Shown: positions 37,274 to 46,312, numbered from the stretch's first letter. The stretch: DNA of 64,000 nt from Chloroflexi bacterium OLB13 (GCA_001567485.1 JZRA01000048.1:83968-147967); one strand, 5' to 3'. Notes: generated by a model from the letters alone, not told the origin. Program-made: numbers and translations.

Positions 37274-37823
37274 CGCCAAACCACGCATCGGCAGCTTCCA
37301 GAACACCGTCGGAGTCGGCCGCGTCGGCATCAAGATAATACGCCAGCGCCCGCACCGCGATCACGGCGTCGACGTCTTCGGGATCGTCTGCGCCGTGCTT
37401 AGCCGTAGTCAGGACGTCACGCAGCGCCGCGCTCTCACCGAACAGCAGCCGCAGCGCCGACCCCGCCGAGATACGCAGTTCAGCGTTTACCTTCTCGTTG
37501 GCAAGGCTCAAGAAGTCCGCCGTGGTGTCCCACCCGGGCATCTCTTCCATCGGCATCCTCAGCGATTCGGCGAACGTCAGCCCCCAGCCGGCGAGCAGCG
37601 CCTCGCTCTCGGCCGCGATCTGATCCAGCGCACGGCGGACGGCGACCAACGTATCACCCATCGAGTCCGCACGCTTGTCCACAACGGCTTGGGCTAGTTC
37701 ACGCATCTGGGAGTCGGTCAAGTCCGCGCCGCGTTCGGTCAATAGACGCTTGAACTGGCGCAGCAGAATCAGGACAAGTTCGTCAATCGTCCAGCCGCGG
37801 ACGTTGTCGGCACGATTTCTCAC
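37260..37823 (-). CDS. Hypothetical protein
   Basis: 187 residues, soluble, mostly helical, acidic towards the C-terminus (AKHGADDPEDVDAVIAVRA). No signal, Cys motif or known domain. It starts 4 bases inside the end of the DCC-family gene (ATGA overlap), so the two are translated together; its 3' end overlaps the convergent PLD gene by 14 bases. Function unknown. Confidence 0.65.
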   Translation of the reverse strand: MRNRADNVRGWTIDELVLILLRQFKRLLTERGADLTDSQMRELAQAVVDKRADSMGDTLVAVRRALDQIAAESEALLAGWGLTFAESLRMPMEEMPGWDTTADFLSLANEKVNAELRISAGSALRLLFGESAALRDVLTTAKHGADDPEDVDAVIAVRALAYYLDADAADSDGVLEAADAWFGANGS

Positions 37824-38251
37824 CGGCGCGCCTCTCGTGTGGGTAACTTACAACCATTTTCGGCGCAGTCGCCGTCGCGAAGGTCGACACCAAACAGCCG
37901 GTTGATCGCGTAGCGCCGCCGCGCGATAAAGCGGTACAGCGCCGGGCCGACCCAATCCCCGATGACGGGCAGGCGCATCACCGCCCACAACGGCAGGCCA
38001 AGCGGCACGGCGCGCATCATCCGGCGCGTACCGCGATAACCGCGATAGGTGTTTTGATCTGCGATGACATGGATCTCGCCCATCGCGTCGGCGCGGTCGA
38101 TCTGCGGAAACCGCGCGCGTACCTGCTGTTGATCATGCAGGTCGAGGAATTCGACGCGGTTAAACCAGTCGAGTGCTTGAACAATACGGCGCGTCGTGTG
38201 GCAGATCACACAGTGACCATCGAAGACGGCGACAATGGCGGTATGGCGCAT
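37820..38251 (-). CDS. DCC-family thiol-disulfide protein (DUF393)
   Basis: 143 residues from the ATG at 38251 (a longer frame to 38299 lacks a ribosome site; AAAGG lies 7 bases before the ATG). VFDGHCVICHTTRRIVQALD is the diagnostic DGxCxxC motif (Cys14, Cys17) of the DCC family, a thioredoxin-related group. Later GYRGTRRMMRAVPLGLPLWA and RRYAINRLFGV are characteristic. Probable small oxidoreductase; partner unknown. Two further Cys lie near the end (DCAENGC). Confidence 0.9.
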   Translation of the reverse strand: MRHTAIVAVFDGHCVICHTTRRIVQALDWFNRVEFLDLHDQQQVRARFPQIDRADAMGEIHVIADQNTYRGYRGTRRMMRAVPLGLPLWAVMRLPVIGDWVGPALYRFIARRRYAINRLFGVDLRDGDCAENGCKLPTREARR

Positions 38252-38396
38252 CGTGAACCTTTGCAGCTGCGTGCTGCGACCTGTTGTAACCGGATACACT
38301 GCGCCACAGCCAGCATGGCGATTCAGCGCTCACCATGTATCATAGCGGATGCGTGTTAGACGAGGATGTGAGGCGTGAAAACGTGGGGTTCTATCG

Positions 38397-39044
38397 ATGA
38401 AGGGTTGTAGACGGAATATCATCGTCTTGCTGCTGCTCGTGTTGATGTTCTTCTTTGCGTTGTTCTTAACGCGTTTTGGCGTGCTCGACTTCCTGTTCAA
38501 CCCGAACAAGCCGCCTACCATCACCATGACGACCGTGCTTGAGCGCATTCGACTTGTGAGCGAGCTGACGACGGTGCGCTACACCTACTCCAGCATCATC
38601 AGAACCGAGCGCGATCTTCCGCCGATTTTGGCCGGCCTGTACCGCGACTCGCTTGTACTTGTCGCAGTGGGCAACGTCACCGCTGGCATCGATTTGAGCA
38701 AACTGAGCGAATCCGATGTTCAGATCACAGACGGCGCTATCAGCATTTCGCTTCCGCCGCCGGAAGTGTTCGACTGCTTCCTGGACGAATCGGAGTCGTA
38801 TGTCGCTTCGCGCGAGACGGGATTGTTCGCCTCGCCCGCGCCGGACTTCGACGTGCAGGCCCGTCGATTCGCCGTGCGCTATTTCCGCGATCAGTCGTTG
38901 GAGCAGGGGATCCTTAACGAAGCTCAAGCAGAAGCGACCAAGGTCGTGGAGACTTTGTTCGGCACGCTGTATCCAGATATGTCAGTTGACGCGACCGTCA
39001 AGCCGCAGTCAGATGCCATTCAAATAGCCGAGACATGCCAGTAA
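38397..39044 (+). CDS. DUF4230 membrane-anchored protein
   Basis: 215 residues with one N-terminal membrane segment (NIIVLLLLVLMFFFALFLTR) and a beta-rich extracytoplasmic domain. The pattern TMTTVLERIRLVSELTTVRY, then a central VAVGNVTAGIDLSKL, matches the DUF4230 family of bacterial envelope proteins. Function unknown. A short 28-base gap leads to fabD, so the two may be cotranscribed. Confidence 0.82.
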   Translation: MKGCRRNIIVLLLLVLMFFFALFLTRFGVLDFLFNPNKPPTITMTTVLERIRLVSELTTVRYTYSSIIRTERDLPPILAGLYRDSLVLVAVGNVTAGIDLSKLSESDVQITDGAISISLPPPEVFDCFLDESESYVASRETGLFASPAPDFDVQARRFAVRYFRDQSLEQGILNEAQAEATKVVETLFGTLYPDMSVDATVKPQSDAIQIAETCQ

Positions 39045-39072
39045 GGGCCGCCGCCCAGCGAGGAGCAGCACA

Positions 39073-40022
39073 ATGACCGTGTGGAGCGCGAGTGCGTTTG
39101 TTTTCCCCGGACAGGATCGCAGGTCGTCGGCATGGGCGCGGACGTAATCGCGGCCTACCCCACTGCCCGCGCAGTCTTCGAGGAGGCGTCGGACATCCTC
39201 GGTTTCGACCTTGCCGCGCTGTGCGCCGATGGCCCGGACGACGCGCTAAACGACACGATCAATACACAGCCGGCGCTGTACGTGATGGGCGTGGCGCTGC
39301 TGCGGTCGCTGCGCGAAGCCCGCCCGGATGCGATCCCCGCGCTGGTCGCCGGTCACAGCCTCGGCGAGCTGACGGCGCTGACCGCGGCGGGAGCGTTGGC
39401 GTTTGCGGACGGTGTTCGTCTGGTGCGTGAACGCGGGCGCTTAATGGCCGAGGCCGGCCGTCAGCAGCCGGGCGCGATGGCCGCCATTCTTGGCCTCGAC
39501 ACCGACGCAGTGCGTTCGGTATGCGCACAGGCAGCACAACAGGCGGGCAGGCCGCTTGTGCTGGCGAATGACAACTGTCCGGGTCAGGTCGTAATCTCCG
39601 GTGACGATGCAGCGCTGGAACTCGGCATGACGCTGGCGAAAGAAGCCGGGGCAAAGCGGGCGATCAAGCTGGCAGTGAGCATCGCCGCGCACAGCCCGCT
39701 GATGCAGTCGGCGTCGACTGCCTTCAACGCGGCTGTCGCGGCCACGCCGTTTGCAGCTCCGTCAACGCCGATCATCGCCAACGTCACAGCGCAGCGGCTT
39801 GAAGACGCCGACGCGGTGCGCGCCGAACTTGGGCAGCAGCTCACGCAGTCGGTGCGCTGGACGGAGTCCGTACAAGCCATGCGCGCCGCGGGTATCATCC
39901 AGTTCTACGAGTTCGGGCCAAAGGATGTGCTGTGCGGCCTCGTCAAACGAATTGATCGCGAGGCTGCTGCCACGCCGATCAACTCGGCCGCGGCGCTGTC
40001 GGCGTTAATCGAACGCGTCTGA
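39073..40022 (+). CDS. fabD: Malonyl-CoA:ACP transacylase FabD (frameshifted near the start)
   Basis: 316 residues after adding one G at 39114-39115. The ATG at 39073, with GAGGAG upstream, reads MTVWSASAFVFPGQD, then loses frame; the other frame continues as SQVVGMGADVIAAYPTARAV to the stop at 40022. With the base restored, the start is the typical AFVFPGQGSQVVGMG. The nucleophile motif GHSLGEL and the late His region (AAHSPLMQS) are intact. It loads malonyl groups on acyl carrier protein for fatty acid synthesis. As this enzyme is essential, an authentic frameshift is unlikely. No other fab gene is close. Confidence 0.9.
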
Positions 40023-40045
40023 TCGGGTCTCTGCAGTGAACAAAC

Positions 40046-40076
40046 AACGCCCCGATTGCGATGCAACCGGGGCGTT
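40046..40076. terminator. Terminator between fabD and yceI (convergent)
   Basis: AACGCCCCG and CGGGGCGTT form a 9-base-pair stem, with an inner TTGC/GCAA stem in the loop. It is followed by ACGTTTGG on the plus strand, and by GTTTGTTC on the minus strand. It lies between the stop codons of fabD and yceI and may serve both. Confidence 0.75.
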
Positions 40077-40101
40077 ACGTTTGGCAGGCAGAATCGGGGG
40101 A

Positions 40102-40659
40102 CTAGCTGGCGGCCGTGCTTTCGGTCACCGGTTCGTTGACGAGGATCAGTTCAGCCTCGATCTCGATCTTGACCTCCTTGCCGACCAGCCAACCACCAGC
40201 CTCGAGCGCCATATTCCACGTCAATCCAAAGTCCTCGCGGTTGAATTTGGTGGTGGCTGAGAAGCCAGCGACTGTCTGCCCCGACAGATTGGTGAGCTGG
40301 CCGGTCTTCTCGACCTTCAGCGTCACGCTGCGCGTCACGTCGCGGATCGTCAGGTCGCCCGTCACGACGCCTTCGTCGCCGTCGACGTTCACACTGGTGC
40401 TCTTGAACGTAATCGTCGGGTAGTTCTCCGCGTCAAGGAAGTCCGGGCTAAGCAGATGGTTATCGCGTTGTTCGACGCCGGTGCTCGCCAACGACTTGAC
40501 GTGGATGGTGGCCTCGACGGACGACGCGTTAGGGTTTTCGGGATCGTAGATCAGCACGCCGTCGACCTTCTGGAAGTGGCCGCGCACGTTGGTGACCATC
40601 ATGTGACGGGCGGTGAAACCGGCGGAAGTGTGGGTCTGGTCGAACTGCCAAACAGCCAT
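40102..40659 (-). CDS. YceI-family lipid-binding protein
   Basis: 185 residues, beta-barrel lipocalin-like fold. MAVWQFDQTHTSAGFTARHM, then VRGHFQKVDGVLIYDPENP and the late NREDFGLTWNMALEAGG are classic YceI features. It binds long-chain isoprenoids or amphiphiles. Unlike E. coli YceI, it has no signal peptide, so it is cytosolic. The ATG has AGGAG 8 bases upstream. A TetR-type operator overlaps the likely -10 region (40699-40704), suggesting repression by the TetR gene upstream. Confidence 0.92.
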   Translation of the reverse strand: MAVWQFDQTHTSAGFTARHMMVTNVRGHFQKVDGVLIYDPENPNASSVEATIHVKSLASTGVEQRDNHLLSPDFLDAENYPTITFKSTSVNVDGDEGVVTGDLTIRDVTRSVTLKVEKTGQLTNLSGQTVAGFSATTKFNREDFGLTWNMALEAGGWLVGKEVKIEIEAELILVNEPVTESTAAS

Positions 40660-40695
40660 GGTTGATGCTCCTGTGGCTACAATGCGGTGTCAAAA

Positions 40696-40709
40696 CGGAC
40701 TATAGTCCG
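40696..40709. promoter_or_regulatory. Putative TetR operator 1 (CGGAC-TATA-GTCCG)
   Basis: A perfect 14-base palindrome, 37 bases before the yceI start. Its centre contains TATAGT on the minus strand, a likely -10 box for yceI, so a bound repressor would block polymerase. The same half-sites occur at 40771-40784, 75 bases away (about seven helical turns). Such 5-4-5 palindromes are usual for TetR dimers. Confidence 0.7.
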
Positions 40710-40770
40710 ATACGCCACGAAGGATAGCACACAGGCGGCACAAAAGGGCGTTAGAGCTTGCTTAGAAAAG

Positions 40771-40784
40771 CGGACTGTCGTCCG
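40771..40784. promoter_or_regulatory. Putative TetR operator 2 (CGGAC-TGTC-GTCCG)
   Basis: Same half-sites and spacing as operator 1, with different central bases. The flanks are A/T-rich (AAAAG and TTTGAT). It lies 21 bases after the tetR stop, between tetR and yceI. Two equal sites in one 145-base gap strongly suggest a common regulator, most simply the TetR encoded alongside. Confidence 0.65.
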
Positions 40785-40804
40785 TTTGATAAATCACGAA
40801 GACA

Positions 40805-41389
40805 TTATGCGCGGATGCGGTCGACGAGGGTATGTAGATTGCGGCGGATGCTCGCCACGTCGTACCCCAGCTGATTGAGTTGAAAATACAAGGTGTGCGC
40901 ATCAAGCATCATATAGACGGTATCCGCCGCGTATGATGCCTCATCCGGCGCGACGCCGGCGGCCACGAACTCGCACGACAAAATGTCACGCCACCACACG
41001 CGCGACTGATGACGCAGGCTCGCCCCCGCCGCGTGATTCGTCGCCTCGCATAATAGGCTGTTGTTGCGCAGAGCATAGTCGAGCGCCTGATCCACGAACC
41101 AGTGCAGCGTATCGACCGCTGGCTCACCGCTCTGGATGCGCTCGGACACCGCCGCGTCGAGCGACTGCGACTCGTGCTGGATCAACGCGAACAGCAGTTC
41201 CGATTTATCCGGGAAATGACGGTACAGCGTCCCCTTGCCGATCTGGGCAGCCTCGGCAATCGCCGACATGGTGACACTACCGACGCCATCCGCGTCAAAT
41301 AGGCGGCGCGCCGTTTGCAGAATCAACTCGTGATTCCGCAGCGCGTCGGAACGCGATTTCCGTTCGTTAGTGGCAGTAACCTCGCTCAT
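40805..41389 (-). CDS. TetR/AcrR-family transcriptional regulator
   Basis: 194 residues from the ATG at 41389; a frame to 41404 adds five unlikely residues. The N-terminal helix-turn-helix (TMSAIAEAAQIGKGTLYRHF) is canonical, with the recognition helix ending in LYRHFPDK. The C-terminal ligand domain is helical and ends VDRIRA. It lies upstream of yceI on the same strand with two operators in the gap. The ligand may be hydrophobic, since YceI binds lipids, but that is a guess. No operator is visible before its own start. Confidence 0.9.
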   Translation of the reverse strand: MSEVTATNERKSRSDALRNHELILQTARRLFDADGVGSVTMSAIAEAAQIGKGTLYRHFPDKSELLFALIQHESQSLDAAVSERIQSGEPAVDTLHWFVDQALDYALRNNSLLCEATNHAAGASLRHQSRVWWRDILSCEFVAAGVAPDEASYAADTVYMMLDAHTLYFQLNQLGYDVASIRRNLHTLVDRIRA

Positions 41390-41515
41390 GTCTCTAGTGT
41401 ACACCGAGTTGTCAACGCCCGATCCCGATGCGACCGTGCCGTGTCAAAAAGCTCAACGCAAATCATCGGGACAGGTGGAGTAACGTAATAACAAGCAGTT
41501 CCGGGGGATGTCAAA

Positions 41516-41896
41516 ATGAGCACGGTGACCGCAGCGATGATGGCGGGGTTACCTGCCGCAATACTCTGGTGGTCGGCGAACGTCAAGCGCGAGGACGTCA
41601 TACCGGCCTTCAAGACCCTTTACACCTTGCTTGACGACGCGCCGCAGTCGATTTGCATCCTCGTCGATCTTCGTGAACGGCCAAACTTTCCACTGACCGA
41701 TACGCTGCGCGGCGCGCTCGATGGCGTGTTCCAGCACCACAACCTCGACAAGTGGCTGGTCGTCGGCTCGACGCCGCTGGCGCAAACGATCGGCCGCACC
41801 TTGTCGGCCATCACACGGCGCAACAACATCCTCTGGTTCAAGACATACGACGAAGCCATAGCGTATCTCAAGCAGGGCGAGACTCAAGACGCTTAG
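41516..41896 (+). CDS. Small STAS/SpoIIAA-like protein
   Basis: 126 residues from the ATG at 41516, with GGGGGA 8 bases upstream. Alternating strands and helices (KTLYTLLDDAPQSICILVDL, WLVVGSTPLAQTIGRTLSAI, ILWFKTYDEAIAYLKQ) give an alpha/beta fold similar to STAS or SpoIIAA-like domains found in Chloroflexota and Cyanobacteria. The N-terminus is mildly hydrophobic. Divergent from tetR. Role unknown; family by fold pattern only. Confidence 0.55.
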   Translation: MSTVTAAMMAGLPAAILWWSANVKREDVIPAFKTLYTLLDDAPQSICILVDLRERPNFPLTDTLRGALDGVFQHHNLDKWLVVGSTPLAQTIGRTLSAITRRNNILWFKTYDEAIAYLKQGETQDA

Positions 41897-41949
41897 CCTG
41901 CGCTGCGCCATCCGGTCAGGCTAACCCTACCGCAATCCGCTGGCACGGG

Positions 41950-41955
41950 TAGAAT
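41950..41955 (+). promoter_or_regulatory. Candidate -10 box (TAGAAT) of the exopolysaccharide operon
   Basis: TAGAAT lies 8 bases before the TTG at 41964 and could direct a leaderless message from that codon. A -35 is not clear. The alternative TTG at 41991 has a GGGGGC stretch upstream and would give the start SLLEYGRIVV. Confidence 0.35.
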
Positions 41956-41963
41956 GACTGCGT

Positions 41964-42644
41964 TTGGCGTTGGACGGGGGCGAGCGCGCATTGAGCCTGC
42001 TCGAATACGGGCGGATCGTCGTACAGCGGGGCTGGATCGTCGTACTCTGTGCGGCGCTCGGCGCATGCGCGATGCTGTTTTACAGCAGCCGTCAAGACAC
42101 CGTATACCGCTCGACCATGCAGGTCATCTTTGAGCCGGCCCAATCCGGACAAGGGATCAGCGCCGCCAATGCGGCCCTGCTGCGCTCATACGTCGTGTAT
42201 CTCAGCAGCACCGGTATCGCCGGCGAAATCGTTGAAGAACTGGGCATGGGGATCAGCGCCGAGGCGCTCAAAGCAGGAACCGAAATCTCGGCTGTCCCCG
42301 ACCAATCGCTGATCCGCATCGAGGTCAACGACGCCAACGGTGACTGGGCTAACACAGTCGCGTATGCGTGGGGGTTGAAGCTGGTCGACGTGCGCAACCG
42401 GCAGAACGACGAACTTCCGGTCGACGAACAGATCATCGCCACGCCGCACGATTTCCCGCGCTACACGCTCTATCGACCGCGCACGACAGCGAATCTACTG
42501 TTGGGCGCTGTTGGGGGTTCTGTGCTCGGCGTCGTTATCATCTTCGTATTGGAACGCCGGCGTTTGCGCATTGTAAAGTCGCCCGGCGATTTTGCGCTCG
42601 GCAGACTTCTAGCGACCATTCCGCTACCATCTGCGAAGGAGTAG
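41964..42644 (+). CDS. Wzz/capsule chain-length determinant-like membrane protein
   Basis: Up to 226 residues from a TTG at 41964, or 217 from the TTG at 41991 (reading SLLEYGRIVVQRGWIVVLC). Two membrane segments (about 24-40 and 178-195) enclose a periplasm-type loop of about 135 residues (YRSTMQVIFEPAQSG), the Wzz/YveK layout. It regulates chain length of exported polysaccharide together with the kinase downstream, which begins 2 bases after its stop. Start uncertain; family secure. Confidence 0.8.
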   Translation: MALDGGERALSLLEYGRIVVQRGWIVVLCAALGACAMLFYSSRQDTVYRSTMQVIFEPAQSGQGISAANAALLRSYVVYLSSTGIAGEIVEELGMGISAEALKAGTEISAVPDQSLIRIEVNDANGDWANTVAYAWGLKLVDVRNRQNDELPVDEQIIATPHDFPRYTLYRPRTTANLLLGAVGGSVLGVVIIFVLERRRLRIVKSPGDFALGRLLATIPLPSAKE

Positions 42645-42646
42645 AC

Positions 42647-43303
42647 ATGGCGGCATCAGACCTGATCACCCTCAAAGATCCACGCTCTCCGGCGGCGGAA
42701 GCCTATCGGACGCTGCGCGCCAACCTGATGAACTTCGACCAAACGCGGCCTGTGACGGCTTTCGTGGTGACATCGGCACAAGGCGCCGACGGCAAGAGCG
42801 AAGCGACGGCCAACCTCGCCGCCGTGTTTGCGCTCGCCGGCCATCGCACGATCCTCGTCGACGGTGACTTGCGCAAACCGCAGCAGGATCGGCTCTGGGG
42901 CGTGGACGGCAAACGCGGCCTCGGCGAGATGTTCGTAGACGACGTAGCGATGTCCAACCCGCCGCTGATCCAGACGCCGGTCGAGAATCTGTCCCTGCTG
43001 CCCGCCGGCACAAGCACGCTCAGTCCATCCGACCTGTTCGCCAATCCACGCATCAACGATATTATCGGCGTGCTGCGGGCGCGCGCCAACTACGTCATCT
43101 TCGACGCGCCGCCGGTGCTGGCCGCAAGCGACGCCGCACTATTAGGCGTGCGGCTTGACGGCGCGATCCTCATCGCCAAGGCGGGCGCCACGCGCCGCGA
43201 TCATCTGGCGCGGGCGACCGAAACGCTGGAACGCGTGCATGTGCGCGTGCTCGGCGCCGTGCTGACTGACGCCCCGCGCGAACGCCGCGCCGACTATCGC
43301 TAG
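42647..43303 (+). CDS. BY-kinase-type tyrosine autokinase (CpsD/CapB-like)
   Basis: 218 residues from the ATG at 42647 with AAGGAG upstream. Motifs: Walker A VTSAQGADGKSEATANLA, Walker A' TILVDGDLRKP, Walker B VIFDAPPVL, as in BY-kinases that couple with Wzz-like activators. Here the activator and kinase are separate genes, the Gram-positive arrangement. The C-terminal tyrosine cluster normally phosphorylated is reduced to a single Tyr (RRADYR end). Either regulation uses that one residue, or the protein acts on other targets. Confidence 0.88.
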   Translation: MAASDLITLKDPRSPAAEAYRTLRANLMNFDQTRPVTAFVVTSAQGADGKSEATANLAAVFALAGHRTILVDGDLRKPQQDRLWGVDGKRGLGEMFVDDVAMSNPPLIQTPVENLSLLPAGTSTLSPSDLFANPRINDIIGVLRARANYVIFDAPPVLAASDAALLGVRLDGAILIAKAGATRRDHLARATETLERVHVRVLGAVLTDAPRERRADYR

Positions 43304-43326
43304 CTAAACGCGAAAGGGACATCGGA

Positions 43327-44400
43327 ATGAAGGGTCTCATTCTCAGCGGCGGCAAAGGCACACGCCTCTACCCGTTGACCTATACGCTGGCAAAACAACT
43401 TGTGCCGTTGGCGAATAAGCCGGTGCTAGTTCGCGTGATCGAGACGATCCGCGATGCCGGCGTGACCGATATCGGGATCGTCGTGGGCGACCCGACCGCC
43501 GATGAGATCATGCACCGCATTGGAAACGGCGACGCATTCGGCGTCAAGCTGACGTATATCAAGCAGCCCAGCCCTGATGGCCTCGCGCATGCGGTCAAGA
43601 TTTCGGAGCCGTTCTTGGGTGACGACCGTTTCGTCATGTTCCTCGGCGACAACTGCATCGAAGGCGGGATCCACACCTTGATCCGTGACTTCGCGGACAG
43701 CGCGTGGAACAGCCAGATCGTGCTGAAGGCCGTCGAGAACCCGCGCAGCTACGGCGTCGCCGACCTGCGCGAAGACGGGAGTATCCGCCGCCTGATCGAG
43801 AAGCCACAAGACCCGCCCAGCAACCTCGCGCTGGTCGGAATCTATATGTTCGACTCGACGATCTTCGAGGCGGTCAACGCGATTCGGCCGTCTAAACGCG
43901 GCGAGTACGAGATCACCGACGCGATCCAGTGGTTGATCGACCACAAGCGTTCGGTGTTCCCATACGTCCACGGCGGCTGGTGGTATGACACCGGCAAGCC
44001 GATCGACATGCTGGAAGCCAACGCCGCGGTGCTGGACGAACTGCGTCCCGACATCGCGCCGGACGCCGAGATCGTCAACAGCGAAGTCGACAAGCGCGTG
44101 ACTATTCAGGCCGGCGCGCGCATCATCAACAGCACCATCCGCGGGCCGGCGATCATCGGTGAACACACCGTCATCGAAGACAGTTACGTCGGCCCGTTCA
44201 CGAGCATTTATCATCACGTGACGATCAAGAATTGCGAGATCGAGCGCAGCATCGTCCTTGAGGAAACGAGCATCTCCGACCTGCCGGCGCGGCTGCACGA
44301 AAGCCTGATCGGGCGTAAGGTGACGCTCACACGCAACAACACCAAGCCCAACGCCTACAAGATGAATCTCGGCGACAATTCAGTCGTCCGAGTCGATTAA
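43327..44400 (+). CDS. rmlA: Glucose-1-phosphate thymidylyltransferase, long form
   Basis: 357 residues, the long form found in actinomycetes, archaea and Chloroflexota rather than the 290-residue form. N-terminal catalytic domain with LSGGKGTRLYPLTYTLAKQL, FLGDN, and GWWYDTGKP; the C-terminal part is a left-handed beta-helix (IIGEHTVIEDSYVGPFTSIY). It makes dTDP-glucose from dTTP and glucose-1-phosphate. With rmlB two genes downstream it supplies dTDP-4-keto-6-deoxyglucose. The ATG is preceded by a GGGAC stretch. Confidence 0.93.
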   Translation: MKGLILSGGKGTRLYPLTYTLAKQLVPLANKPVLVRVIETIRDAGVTDIGIVVGDPTADEIMHRIGNGDAFGVKLTYIKQPSPDGLAHAVKISEPFLGDDRFVMFLGDNCIEGGIHTLIRDFADSAWNSQIVLKAVENPRSYGVADLREDGSIRRLIEKPQDPPSNLALVGIYMFDSTIFEAVNAIRPSKRGEYEITDAIQWLIDHKRSVFPYVHGGWWYDTGKPIDMLEANAAVLDELRPDIAPDAEIVNSEVDKRVTIQAGARIINSTIRGPAIIGEHTVIEDSYVGPFTSIYHHVTIKNCEIERSIVLEETSISDLPARLHESLIGRKVTLTRNNTKPNAYKMNLGDNSVVRVD

Positions 44401-44414
44401 CGATCCGAGGGAGC

Positions 44415-45281
44415 ATGGCGAATCAGTCCGACATCAAGCTCGTAGCAATCGACGTCGACGGCACCATCATGTCGTCGAAGAACAAGCTCACCGACAAGAC
44501 CGCCGACGCGCTCAAACGTGCGCATGAGCAGGGCGTTCACATCGTGATCGCCACCGGCAAGACGCGCACCTCGGCCGACGTGATCTACAAGCGAGTCGGC
44601 TTCACGACGCCCGGCATTTTTGTGCAGGGACTGGTCATCACCTATCCGGACGGCACCGAGAAGCACCTCGGCACGCTCGACGTCGATCTACTGCGCCGCG
44701 TCATCACGTTCGTCGAAGATCGCGGACTGCAAGCCATCGCCTACAGCGGCAAGCGCATCCTCGCTCGCCGGATGACCACCGAGGCGCGTGTGCTCACCGA
44801 GCATTACGACGAACCGCTGCCGGAAATCGTCGGCCCGCTGCAAAACTTGCTGGACTCGACGCCGATCAACAAAGTAATGTTCTGCGGCGGCTCGGTTGAG
44901 CAGATCACGCACCTGCGCTGGCAGCTCGGCCACATGATCGGCGGCTCGGCGCGGTTGACTCAAGCGATCCCGGAGGCAGTCGAACTGCTGCCGACCGGCG
45001 CATCGAAGGGGACAGCCCTCAAGCAGCTGTTGAAAGAAATGAAGATCGAGCCGGCGCACGTCATGGCGATTGGCGACGGCGAAAACGATATCGAGATGAT
45101 CCAGCTCGTCGGGCATGGTCTGGCGATGGGCAACGGCAGCGCCAAGCTCAAGGCAGCGGCGAAGGCCGTCCTCCCCTCCAACGACGAAGACGGTGTGGCC
45201 GAGGCGCTCGTCAAGCACGTCCTCAAGCCGGACGAGCCAAAACCGAGCGCGGCCGAATCGAAGAAGAAGGGCAGCGATTGA
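44415..45281 (+). CDS. HAD-family Cof-type hydrolase
   Basis: 288 residues. Motif I AIDVDGTI (Asp13, Asp15), cap domain in the middle, motif IV GDGENDIEM. This is the Cof-type (class IIB) group, usually sugar-phosphate or cofactor phosphatases. It lies between rmlA and rmlB, with a 1-base stop/start overlap to rmlB, so it is translated with them. A dTDP-sugar pathway role (sugar phosphate or nucleotide clean-up) is inferred from location. The Lys/Ser tail is low-complexity. Confidence 0.88.
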   Translation: MANQSDIKLVAIDVDGTIMSSKNKLTDKTADALKRAHEQGVHIVIATGKTRTSADVIYKRVGFTTPGIFVQGLVITYPDGTEKHLGTLDVDLLRRVITFVEDRGLQAIAYSGKRILARRMTTEARVLTEHYDEPLPEIVGPLQNLLDSTPINKVMFCGGSVEQITHLRWQLGHMIGGSARLTQAIPEAVELLPTGASKGTALKQLLKEMKIEPAHVMAIGDGENDIEMIQLVGHGLAMGNGSAKLKAAAKAVLPSNDEDGVAEALVKHVLKPDEPKPSAAESKKKGSD

Positions 45282-46312
45282 TGAAGAATATCCTAGTCAC
45301 CGGCGCAGCGGGGTTCATCGGCAGCGCCTTCGCGCGCTATATGGTCGAGACCTATCCCCACTACAACATCGTCGTGCTGGATAAGCTGACTTACGCCGGC
45401 AACCGTGACAATCTGCTGTCCATCGACGACGAGGAGAACTACCGCTTCGAGCGCGCCGACATCGCCGACCGTGGCGCCGTCAGCCGCGTTCTCCAGCAGT
45501 ACGACATCGACACCATCGTCAATTTCGCCGCCGAGTCGCACGTTGACCGCAGCATCCTCGCCCCCGATGCCTTCGTGCATACGGACGTAGTCGGCGTGTA
45601 CATCTTGCTGGACGAGGGCAAGAAACACGGCATCGGCCGCTTCCTTCAGGTCAGCACCGACGAGGTCTACGGCGACATCGAAAGCGGGCTGTCGGTCGAG
45701 GGCGACCGCTTCCTGCCCAACAGCCCGTATGCGGCGGCGAAAGCTGGCGGCGAGCTGATGGTGCGTTCGTATCAAGTCACACACGGCATGGACACCGTCA
45801 TCACGCGCGGGAGCAATACGTTCGGCCCGTACCAGTACCCGGAAAAGCTGCTGCCGCTGTTCATCACCGAGGCCATTGACGACCGGCCACTCCCCGTCTA
45901 CGGCGACGGCAAGCAGATACGCGACTGGCTGTACGTCGAGGATCACGTCACCGGCATCGACGTCGCGCTGCATCACGGCGTATCCGGCGAAGCCTACAAC
46001 ATCGCCGGCGAAAATACGCAGTTCAACATCGACGTCGTCCACGCCATGCTCGACGCGCTGGGTAAGCCGCGTTCGTTGATCCGCCATGTCCCCGACCGCG
46101 AAGGCCACGACCGGCGCTACGCGATGGACGCGTCCAAACTGCGCGCGCTGGGATGGAAACGCCAGTGGGATTGGCCGCGCGCGCTGCAAGCGACCGTCGA
46201 CTGGTACCTCAACAACGAGTGGTGGTGGCGCAAGATCAAGACTGGCGAGTATCTGGAATACTTCAAGCGCCAGTACGCCGAACGGCTCGCCAGCTCATCT
46301 GCATCGGAGTAA
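45281..46312 (+). CDS. rmlB: dTDP-glucose 4,6-dehydratase
   Basis: 343 residues from the ATG at 45281 (TGATG overlap with the previous stop). Extended short-chain dehydrogenase: GAAGFIG nucleotide motif (residues 8-14), catalytic STDEVYGD (Asp127, Glu128), and Tyr150-xxx-Lys154 in SPYAAAK. It makes dTDP-4-keto-6-deoxyglucose from dTDP-glucose. The pathway to dTDP-rhamnose needs rmlC and rmlD, which are not in the window. Confidence 0.95.
   Translation: MKNILVTGAAGFIGSAFARYMVETYPHYNIVVLDKLTYAGNRDNLLSIDDEENYRFERADIADRGAVSRVLQQYDIDTIVNFAAESHVDRSILAPDAFVHTDVVGVYILLDEGKKHGIGRFLQVSTDEVYGDIESGLSVEGDRFLPNSPYAAAKAGGELMVRSYQVTHGMDTVITRGSNTFGPYQYPEKLLPLFITEAIDDRPLPVYGDGKQIRDWLYVEDHVTGIDVALHHGVSGEAYNIAGENTQFNIDVVHAMLDALGKPRSLIRHVPDREGHDRRYAMDASKLRALGWKRQWDWPRALQATVDWYLNNEWWWRKIKTGEYLEYFKRQYAERLASSSASE

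Noticed and set aside
40687..40878. Small frame between yceI and tetR
   Set aside because: It covers the two operators and the 3' end of tetR, and lacks a ribosome site.
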